Virus record (IMG/VR): IMGVR_UViG_3300032050_001018 | Location: 1 to 20,453 of that record | Source: a virus | Direction: 5' to 3' (one strand) | Length of the DNA: 20,453 nt | Part shown: one piece after another, positions 15,200-20,453 of the stretch | How the letters are laid out: each line of letters opens with the position of its first letter | How positions within the stretch are numbered: the stretch's first letter is position 1 | Translations under genes and position numbers: made by a program | Notes under the pieces: generated by a model | Told to the model about the DNA's origin: nothing | The model's input: only the letters and a program-made list of their open reading frames with translations | The model's database searches: none

Positions 15200-15638
15200 G
15201 ATGATTCCATGCTTCGCAAGGTGAACCATAACGATGGTCAATATAGTTCAATCCCCAAGAAATTTGAACCATTGGATTATTTAAGAATCTATCGATTTCT
15301 TCTTGTGTATTCTTGCTCATGTGTCTTTGCGGTATGCCGTAGTCTTGAGTTGGCGATTCGGCTTCATGATTCCAAGCAGATTCTTTGCCCCACAACTTAC
15401 CCAAACATTTCCATTCTTCGGTTCCCCAGTTATATTCAAGTTGCGCAAGAGATCTGGCATATAGCCTGTTGTCTATATTGAGTGCTTGTGCTTTTGTAGG
15501 GTCAAGGACTGGTGCATGAACGGGGTTAATCGGGGCTAGAAGGGTCATTAGAAGGGCGAGGTACATACCAACGGTAAACCTTACCCGCCATCTTTTTGTC
15601 TTCCGCAAAACGCTTTGTAGGACTTTGTTTGTTTTCAT
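15177..15638 (-). CDS. Secreted lysozyme-like / transglycosylase-like protein
   Basis: The 153-residue protein has a basic start and a hydrophobic segment (~21-41, FTVGMYLALLMTLLAPI...), a signal peptide or membrane anchor. The rest matches a small transglycosylase-like family of actinobacteria: WKCLGKLWGKESAWN (76-90; E86 a candidate catalytic acid), YGIPQRHM (100-107), ISWGLNYIDHRYGSPC and AWNHHEKRNWY. C78 and C141 could form a disulfide. GAGGT lies 6 nt before the ATG. It may act in peptidoglycan cleavage at lysis or entry. Its location among recombination genes, away from any recognisable holin, is unusual; acquisition from the host is possible. Confidence 0.75.
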   Translation of the reverse strand: MKTNKVLQSVLRKTKRWRVRFTVGMYLALLMTLLAPINPVHAPVLDPTKAQALNIDNRLYARSLAQLEYNWGTEEWKCLGKLWGKESAWNHEAESPTQDYGIPQRHMSKNTQEEIDRFLNNPMVQISWGLNYIDHRYGSPCEAWNHHEKRNWY

Positions 15639-15647
15639 ATTTACACC

Positions 15648-15920
15648 TCATAGAGTTCGGGTCTTAGACCTTTCGTCTTCGTCGTAGGCTTTTCGTTTAG
15701 TGTGAGTTCCTCGAGCACGAAGTCTTTCAAATAATTCGGCTCGGGTTTTAGAAGTTAGAAATATCTCGTAGCGATCAGGGTCGCAAATAGGGCATGGGGA
15801 TACGCCTTCGTATTCAACATATTTCTCATCTAGATGCTTCCCTAATATCCAACCTTTTTCGCAACCTAGCGTGTGAGTACATATACAGCCAGTGTTCCCA
15901 CAATGATTTTCTATGTTCAT
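15648..15920 (-). CDS. Cysteine-rich small protein, unknown function
   Basis: The 90-residue protein has an N-terminal Cys/His cluster (C7, C12, C14, H16, C20 within NHCGNTGCICTHTLGC) and a second CPIC pair (C43/C46), probably binding one or two zinc ions. The C-terminus is charged and basic. The CGNTGC...HTxGCxxGW pattern recurs in small actinobacterial and actinophage proteins of unknown role. The ATG overlaps the previous stop by one base (TGATG) and GAAGGGA precedes it. Confidence 0.7.
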   Translation of the reverse strand: MNIENHCGNTGCICTHTLGCEKGWILGKHLDEKYVEYEGVSPCPICDPDRYEIFLTSKTRAELFERLRARGTHTKRKAYDEDERSKTRTL

Positions 15921-16117
15921 CAGTTATCCCTTCTGCGAAACCTAAACCAATCAAAAAAAGATGGCAGAGGTTTTTCGTGTTCCATTAATATGTGAGCATC
16001 CATAGCCAAGCCTGAGTCGTAGGACTTGCCTCTTTCCCAGACCAATATGAACCCACAGTTGTAAATACAACTCATGCTTTCCCAATGTTCGGGAATGTCA
16101 TATTCACCTACTCGCAT
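15920..16117 (-). CDS. Small C2H2-like protein, unknown function
   Basis: The 65-residue product has C17/C21 and H42/H47 spaced like a zinc finger (CIYNC ... HILMEH), and a basic aromatic C-terminus (FFDWFRFRRRDN). The ATG at 16117 follows AGGAAGG by 4 nt and overlaps the replication gene's TGA by one base. An in-frame TTG one codon upstream is less likely. Function unknown; nucleic-acid binding is inference. Confidence 0.65.
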   Translation of the reverse strand: MRVGEYDIPEHWESMSCIYNCGFILVWERGKSYDSGLAMDAHILMEHEKPLPSFFDWFRFRRRDN

Positions 16118-16902
16118 CAAGCCTTCCTGTCTGCGTACATTCGTTGAGCCACTCTGAAAGCATAACTTACTAAGTCAGTTAAGTCTTTACTTGATGCCTC
16201 GTCTATTGCTAGCAGGGCTATCCTGCCGAACCGCTTAGTCATTTGACCTATGCGTGATATCTCAGCACTCGTTAATTGCCTTGACTGCAATTCAGACACA
16301 TACCATGCGGTCAATGCTATACAGCCACCGATATCGTTTGATTCATGCAACTTATCCCATTCATCTTCAACTAGTTTAGATAAATTCCACGCATTTACAC
16401 CTGCGCCTCTTGCTTCTTCTAACTTATTTCCTATCCTAATAACTGCCTCCTTTGCTGTTTTTACTCTTGGTTGAGGAATTATTTCTAGGGAGTAGTTATC
16501 TTTATCTATATTTGGGTTGGGTTGGGTTGGGTTGGGTTGGGGGTGGAGTTTCTTTTGCGTTTCATCTGCGTTTCCTTGCTTCTCTCGATATCGCCGAAGC
16601 CTTTCCCTTGCTTCATCTCGTTTTTTATTGACCTTCTCACGAGTCGGTTGATATTCCGTATAAGAGCGAATAGCGAATCCTTTATCCACTCGCTCCCATA
16701 AGTTTTGATCTTCTAGTTCGTCACTTGGTTTAGTAGGGTCGTCGCCTACCCAAGCACTAACAATTTGATAGGGAATTATTCCGTCAGTTAATTGTCTGTT
16801 TGAATAACACAATCCAGTTATGAATAACCGAAACGCTTTATCAGATAATGCAATTACCTTCGGGTGGTCTGCGAAATTATCGTCAAGCCTTACCCAACCC
16901 AT
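16117..16902 (-). CDS. Replication-initiator-like protein
   Basis: The 261-residue protein opens GWVRLDDNFADHPKVIALSD and continues with KAFRLFITGLCYSNRQLTDG, a winged-helix N-terminal domain common in phage replication initiators of actinobacteria. A charged helical segment (REKVNKKRDEARERLRRYRE) leads to a low-complexity Pro/Asn/Gln linker (~120-131). The C-terminal part (~150-261) is helical, as in helicase-loading domains. GGGGG precedes the ATG by 6 nt. In lambda-like phages the origin lies inside the initiator gene; here the linker is encoded by a G-rich tandem repeat, a possible origin element. Assigned by N-terminal pattern and neighbours. Confidence 0.68.
   Translation of the reverse strand: MGWVRLDDNFADHPKVIALSDKAFRLFITGLCYSNRQLTDGIIPYQIVSAWVGDDPTKPSDELEDQNLWERVDKGFAIRSYTEYQPTREKVNKKRDEARERLRRYREKQGNADETQKKLHPQPNPTQPNPNIDKDNYSLEIIPQPRVKTAKEAVIRIGNKLEEARGAGVNAWNLSKLVEDEWDKLHESNDIGGCIALTAWYVSELQSRQLTSAEISRIGQMTKRFGRIALLAIDEASSKDLTDLVSYAFRVAQRMYADRKA
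16512..16543 (+). repeat. (TTGGG)6 tandem repeat, G-quadruplex-forming
   Basis: Six perfect TTGGG pentamers run from 16512 to 16541, followed by two more G. On the plus strand this gives six G-runs of at least three, spaced by two T, which meets the usual G-quadruplex pattern. On the coding (minus) strand it encodes the Gln/Pro/Asn linker of the replication-initiator-like protein. A plausible replication origin or strand-switch structure, or slippage-prone linker DNA. Confidence 0.85.
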
Positions 16903-16903
16903 A

Positions 16904-17839
16904 TCATTCCCCCTTCACGGATAATCGTATGGTTTCTTTGCCATACCTTACAGGTATTTCTCCTAACAACTCTTTCACTTTATCTTCATCAACCATTTTC
17001 CTGCCAGCAATTGTTGACCAAGATACTTTGATACCTTCACTTGTGATTCCGCTAGTGCCTTCAAGTTTAGCCTTTAATGAGTCTTTGATTTTTTCTAAGT
17101 TGCTAATCTCAGATACAGTTTGAAGATAATCTTTTGCTGCGGAAGCCAGTTCAGGGTCATCTATAACTGCGCCTTCCGCCACTGCTTTTGGGCGACTGGC
17201 ACAACCAAACACGCCAGTAGGTTCGTAATACTGGCAATACAATTTACAGAACGCAACATCTTTTTCGGCAGGTGGCATGACAGAAGATTCTTTGATTTCT
17301 TCAAGCCAGCGTAGTGCTTCTTTTGCTGTTTCTTTATCGTATGGCTCTGTGTGATAAACAATATCTCGTTCATCACCATCACGAGGAATAGCAACTAGTG
17401 TTACATTCTTAACATCATAATTGTTTTGCTCTAGTAGCCAGCCATAGATTTGCACTTGCCAGCGTTGTTGCCTTGTGGGGAAGTAAGACAGATTAGATTT
17501 CTTGGTAGTTTTCCAATCAATCACTTCGCCATTTTCAATATCAAACATATCAATATGACCCTTGATGCCTTCGGCTTCCATACTTTCTTCAAGTAGATAT
17601 TTTTCACCGAATGGGTCTTGCTTCTTAAATGATTCTTGTATGTAGGTATGTATTGCTGTACCCATTATAGAAGCAAGTTTCAATGTGTTGTGATTGGTAG
17701 GTTGCCAGTCATTCAACTTCATATAAACCTTGCGTCGGCACCCACCAATTTCGCTAGGTCCTACTTCTGCCTGTAAAGACCTAGCACTAGTTTTGGATTG
17801 ACCAGTTATTGCTTTGATCAGTTCATTTGCTATTGTCAT
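16904..17839 (-). CDS. Cas4/RecB-like PD-(D/E)XK exonuclease
   Basis: Numbered from the ATG at 17839 (311 residues), the product has a first cysteine in SEIGGCRRKVY (C34), GTAIHTYIQE, the nuclease core GHIDMFD (D97) and EVIDWKTTKK (D108, K110), a QVQIYGWLL motif, and three C-terminal cysteines C198, C202 and C213. One early plus three late cysteines is the iron-sulfur arrangement of Cas4/AddB-type nucleases. The start is preferred over the ATG three bases upstream because AAGGG then has the 5-nt spacing shared by its neighbours. With the Bet gene upstream it would provide 5' resection for single-strand annealing. Confidence 0.87.
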   Translation of the reverse strand: MTIANELIKAITGQSKTSARSLQAEVGPSEIGGCRRKVYMKLNDWQPTNHNTLKLASIMGTAIHTYIQESFKKQDPFGEKYLLEESMEAEGIKGHIDMFDIENGEVIDWKTTKKSNLSYFPTRQQRWQVQIYGWLLEQNNYDVKNVTLVAIPRDGDERDIVYHTEPYDKETAKEALRWLEEIKESSVMPPAEKDVAFCKLYCQYYEPTGVFGCASRPKAVAEGAVIDDPELASAAKDYLQTVSEISNLEKIKDSLKAKLEGTSGITSEGIKVSWSTIAGRKMVDEDKVKELLGEIPVRYGKETIRLSVKGE

Positions 17840-18095
17840 CATTACCCTTCTGTTCTTTGAATTTCATCTCAACATAATGGCGGAACGCACCAAGCATTTC
17901 CTCCCACACGCCTTGATCTCTGTCCATGCTTTCAACGATGCTTTCCCATTGTTCGTTTGTGAATTTGAAATCTTTTTCATCATTCAAATTACTGACAACA
18001 TATTCGTCGGCTTCGTCTTTATCCATGATGCCGACAAACAAAATTGCGTCATTCGGCATATCTTCTATAACCTGCTTTAGATGACTTACTTTCAT
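17823..18095 (-). CDS. Acidic small protein, unknown function
   Basis: The 90-residue protein begins MKVSHLKQVIEDMPNDAILF and is rich in Asp and Glu. The pattern of a short helix, then PND and a beta strand, recurs in many phage accessory proteins but is not diagnostic. GAAGGGTAA lies 6 nt before the ATG. It overlaps the secreted protein gene by 4 nt and the exonuclease start by about 17 nt. An inhibitor or DNA mimic is possible given its charge, but that is speculation. Confidence 0.68.
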   Translation of the reverse strand: MKVSHLKQVIEDMPNDAILFVGIMDKDEADEYVVSNLNDEKDFKFTNEQWESIVESMDRDQGVWEEMLGAFRHYVEMKFKEQKGNDDNSK

Positions 18096-18763
18096 TTTTT
18101 ACCCTTCGTTCTGATTAGTATTTTTGCTATTTCTTTTCTGATGTAATTGATTTGATTTTTAATAACCCATATCACATCAGATAGTTCAATCGTCGTTGCT
18201 TTCAATGTTGATATTGTCGGCATCGTTTCAATTGATAAAGCAGTAGCAGTTATAGTTTCAACTACTGCTGTTGTAGTGTCAGTTGTAGCGATTGCTGTCG
18301 TACTATCAACTGCTGGTGGCACGACAACTGGCGTAACGATAACTGGGGCAGTTGCATTATTGCCGGGACTGGTTGCTGGTGTAAATTTCTCAACTACTTG
18401 CGTAGTATAAGAAATAACAGGTTGATTATTTATCACTATCGGCTCAGTAGGTTTAACTTCTATTTGCCTCGTGACAGTCCACTCATTAGTTTGTAAATCA
18501 ACTTTTACCTGTGTATTAGGATTATTATTTCCAATACCTGCGTGACCAGTTCCTTGTAATACATATCGCTCGCCTTCTTGTAATGTTAAACGAGAGTATT
18601 CAGAACCAGCACCGCAAGTACCAGCATCACACATGATGGCACCACCAATGGCATTACCATTAGCATCTACCTTGACATAAACATCTGCATTAGCAGAGTT
18701 GATATTCAACGCCACAAACACCAGCACGAATATCGTTACTGAGATTATTATTTTCTTTTTCAT
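18092..18763 (-). CDS. Secreted Thr/Val-rich protein
   Basis: The 223-residue product has a clear signal peptide: MKKK, a hydrophobic core and a likely cleavage after ANA (26/27). The mature part begins DVYVKVDANGNAIGGAIMCD and contains two cysteines in MCDAGTCG, then a Gly/Asn-rich stretch (GTGHAGIGNNNPNTQVKVD). Residues ~115-190 are a Thr/Val/Ala/Pro-rich linker of low complexity. The C-terminus is basic and amphipathic (IKNQINYIRKEIAKILIRTK). GAAGGGTAA lies 4 nt before the ATG. A secreted or surface protein in the middle of recombination genes; superinfection or envelope function is inference. No family name recognised. Confidence 0.72.
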   Translation of the reverse strand: MKKKIIISVTIFVLVFVALNINSANADVYVKVDANGNAIGGAIMCDAGTCGAGSEYSRLTLQEGERYVLQGTGHAGIGNNNPNTQVKVDLQTNEWTVTRQIEVKPTEPIVINNQPVISYTTQVVEKFTPATSPGNNATAPVIVTPVVVPPAVDSTTAIATTDTTTAVVETITATALSIETMPTISTLKATTIELSDVIWVIKNQINYIRKEIAKILIRTKGKK

Positions 18764-18781
18764 TTTACCCTTCCGTATCTA

Positions 18782-19129
18782 CTATACCTCTAAAGAGGCA
18801 CGAACACTCGTTCCGATTGAACGAGCGATATCTACTTGTGTGCGAACACGATTTGTGTTTGCTCTTGCTGCTTTCACCAACGCTTCTGCTGTTTGCAAGT
18901 TAATCCATTCTTGCTCGCACTCTAACAGTGCTTTATCTGCAACATCGCCTACACGAAGTTTTAGATTATTAGTGCCGATGTGAATTCTTGCTCTAGCAAT
19001 TGCTATTTCAAAAACTGCTTTATCGGTGTGATACTTCTTTTCGGCAGCGACTAATTCATCGTGAGCAGCATCAATTTCTTTGCTCAGTTCATACAGTCTT
19101 GCTTCTATTCTTTCAGGTGTTATTGTCAT
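18782..19129 (-). CDS. Coiled-coil-rich small protein, unknown function
   Basis: From the ATG at 19129 the product has 115 residues and is almost wholly helical, with a charged heptad-like region (ERIEARLYELSKEIDAAHDE ... AAEKKYH) and Ala-rich helices toward the C-terminus. AAGGA lies 4-5 nt before the start; a GTG 33 nt upstream has no such signal. It overlaps the small zinc protein gene by 17 nt. Function unknown. Confidence 0.65.
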   Translation of the reverse strand: MTITPERIEARLYELSKEIDAAHDELVAAEKKYHTDKAVFEIAIARARIHIGTNNLKLRVGDVADKALLECEQEWINLQTAEALVKAARANTNRVRTQVDIARSIGTSVRASLEV

Positions 19130-19301
19130 TTGTTCCTTCCATAATTTGTTTGCAAATAGCACATTTTTGATTTTGTGCTACATAATTACCTGAACACTTA
19201 CACCGAAATACCATTTCTTGATATCTAGGTTTAGGTGGTTCGGGAAGTTGGTGTGGGTATGTATATGCCCAACCATCTTTCCAGTGATATTCTTTAGACA
19301 T
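19113..19301 (-). CDS. Small zinc-ribbon protein, unknown function
   Basis: With the ATG at 19301 the protein has 62 residues: an aromatic, Pro-rich N-terminus (YHWKDGWAYTYPHQLPEPPK) and a C-terminal zinc site FRCKCSGN (C34, C36) and KCAICK (C47, C50). It overlaps the winged-helix gene by 8 nt; no strong ribosome-binding site is visible, so coupled translation is likely. An ATG 30 nt upstream is the alternative start. Confidence 0.6.
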   Translation of the reverse strand: MSKEYHWKDGWAYTYPHQLPEPPKPRYQEMVFRCKCSGNYVAQNQKCAICKQIMEGTNDNNT

Positions 19302-19866
19302 TAGCAAACAGCATTCCGTTGCTAAATTCATCGGCAGTCACCCACACAATACAATCGTTTCCGTTTTGATTTGTGCGTGTCTTGCCTGAATCAACCAAGA
19401 AGCCATCTAATACTAGAGTGCGCCTGCTGGCTGATATTGTTTGATGGCTACCCTTCAATACAGTTTCTAATTCATAATCTGTATATCCGTAATCGTTATT
19501 GGCAGCAATCGTGTCATAAACTAATCTGCGAATCGTGCCAGTATGGGGTAATACTTTTTCGGCAGATTTACGGCTAGTTGATTTTGCTTTCTTGCTAATC
19601 ATTACAACATTATCGCCAACTTCACGAATATATTTACCGCTTCGTTGTGCTTTAGTGATGTAATAATCTTTTCTGATGATTTGAAATACCTCTTTGCGTG
19701 TCTGATGTGGTGCCCATTCATCAGTCTGTTTGAGAGTCATCATTTCATAGGCGACTGGGTGATCTTCACAATGTGTTGATTCGTAGTCGCATACCCATAA
19801 TAAGTTATTGCTTGGTCTTGTGATGCGTGTATTGCACCAAAAGCATTTATCTTCCATCAGTTTCAT
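19294..19866 (-). CDS. Zinc-finger plus winged-helix DNA-binding protein
   Basis: The 190-residue protein has an N-terminal zinc site (CFWC at 8-11, then C26, C33 and H36 in VCDYESTHCEDH). A basic linker follows (KKAKSTSRKSAEK). A C-terminal winged helix (~108-180) reads TIRRLVYDTIAANNDYGYTD, then LETVLKGSHQTISASRRTLV, and a wing with GKTRTNQNG. This looks like a transcription or replication regulator, fitting its position next to early genes. GAAGGGTAA lies 5 nt before the ATG and is itself part of the stop region of the gene before it. Confidence 0.75.
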   Translation of the reverse strand: MKLMEDKCFWCNTRITRPSNNLLWVCDYESTHCEDHPVAYEMMTLKQTDEWAPHQTRKEVFQIIRKDYYITKAQRSGKYIREVGDNVVMISKKAKSTSRKSAEKVLPHTGTIRRLVYDTIAANNDYGYTDYELETVLKGSHQTISASRRTLVLDGFLVDSGKTRTNQNGNDCIVWVTADEFSNGMLFANV

Positions 19867-19868
19867 GA

Positions 19869-20030
19869 TTACCCTTCATGTAGTAGTTGTAGATATTGGT
19901 CTATATTTGTTTTCAGTTCACGCAATACTGCCTCGGCAAATTCAACATCACCGCTTTGTGCAGCATTGAATAACCTAGTGGCAGACCTACTTAGATAATC
20001 TGCCACTACTGGATTCAGTATTGGGCGCAT
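19869..20030 (-). CDS. Small hypothetical protein, 53 residues
   Basis: A 53-codon frame fills the gap between the Bet and winged-helix genes. ATG at 20030 overlaps the Bet stop by one base (TAATG), and TAA ends at 19869. The product MRPILNPVVADYLSRSATRL... is largely helical and acidic, with no recognised domain. Its last codons, GAA-GGG-TAA, double as the ribosome-binding site of the next gene. The tight fit on both sides supports it. Confidence 0.7.
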   Translation of the reverse strand: MRPILNPVVADYLSRSATRLFNAAQSGDVEFAEAVLRELKTNIDQYLQLLHEG

Positions 20031-20453
20031 TATGATAATGACGCTACCTTCTGAATTAATACTTCTCGTAAAGTAGTTGGGGGATTACTTTCCGGTAGTA
20101 CTGCGTCAAGTATTTCTTTCCTAGCGTTCCACATATTCTTGACGGCATCTTTGTTGTCCAGTTCGTCAATGGCTTTAGATAATGAATTCCAATCTACGCC
20201 ACTTGTATCTACTGGTTCTTTTGTTGGTATCTGTAAATCAACCTTCTTAGGTTTGATTTTTTCTTCAACGATCACATCAACCTGACTCATTTCTTCGTCA
20301 GTATAGATACCTGATAAATCGTTAGGAAATGCTTTGCGTAGTGCTAATGATTCTGCGCACTTTGCTAACATGACATCAGGCATCTTTTTCCATATTGGGT
20401 TGTTCATAACTGCGTATGATTCCCAACGAGCAATCGCCCAAGTCGGCTCAGCA
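20030..20453 (-). CDS. bet: RecT/Bet single-strand annealing protein, C-terminal part
   Basis: The frame is open through the right edge; ~140 C-terminal residues are visible. The sequence AEPTWAIARWESYAVMNNPI, followed by WKKMPDVMLAKCAESLALRK and AFPNDLSGIYTDEEM, is the hallmark C-terminal half of phage Bet/RecT proteins. An internal ATG at 20407 lies inside the conserved region and is not the start. After it comes a Lys/Pro/Glu linker and a helical tail with DKDAVKNMWNARKEI. With the exonuclease, SSB and RusA it forms a complete recombination set. Confidence 0.92.
   Translation of the reverse strand, partial: AEPTWAIARWESYAVMNNPIWKKMPDVMLAKCAESLALRKAFPNDLSGIYTDEEMSQVDVIVEEKIKPKKVDLQIPTKEPVDTSGVDWNSLSKAIDELDNKDAVKNMWNARKEILDAVLPESNPPTTLREVLIQKVASLS

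Overview
The window is a contiguous piece of a tailed double-stranded DNA phage (or prophage) genome. Every supported gene is on the minus strand, so gene order runs from high to low coordinates. Genes are tightly packed, and many junctions are 1-4 nt stop/start overlaps (ATGA or TAATG). The DNA is AT-rich by eye. A secreted transglycosylase-like protein of a type typical of actinobacteria (W-x-CL...KESaWN...YGIPQ...RYGSPC...AW) and actinophage-like small zinc proteins suggest an actinobacterial host. Combined with the low GC this would fit a freshwater low-GC actinobacterial lineage, but that is inference. No integrase, tRNA or CRISPR array was recognised.

Layout in order of transcription. 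(1) 20453-13260, recombination and replication: the C-terminal part of a RecT/Bet annealing protein (cut by the right edge), small DNA-binding or zinc proteins, a secreted protein, a Cas4/RecB-like exonuclease with four cysteines, a replication-initiator-like protein whose gene carries a G-rich tandem repeat, a secreted lysozyme-like protein, a RusA-type resolvase, an HNH endonuclease, SSB, a 44-residue zinc protein and a small helix-turn-helix protein. (2) 13259-10856: an intergenic leader with a long inverted repeat, followed by three translationally coupled genes: a ParB/sulfiredoxin-fold protein, a 2-oxoglutarate/Fe(II) dioxygenase resembling the TET/JBP family, and a GT-A glycosyltransferase resembling the TET-associated family (TAGT). 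(3) 10844-8996: small and large terminase, the latter with a C-terminal zinc ribbon. (4) 8995-54: structural genes, namely three Ig-like, collagen-like or fiber-like virion proteins, portal, Mu F/SPP1 gp7-like minor head protein, a prohead protease-scaffold polyprotein with a likely internal start for free scaffold, the major capsid protein with an Ig/FN3-like insertion, and two small trailing genes. Tail genes would lie beyond the left edge.

The most interesting system is the ParB-dioxygenase-glycosyltransferase cassette. It has the composition expected for DNA base hypermodification (oxidise a 5-methyl pyrimidine to 5-hydroxymethyl, then glycosylate it). No DNA methyltransferase is present in the window to provide 5-methylcytosine. 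All functional calls rest on motifs read from the translated sequence; no database search was run.
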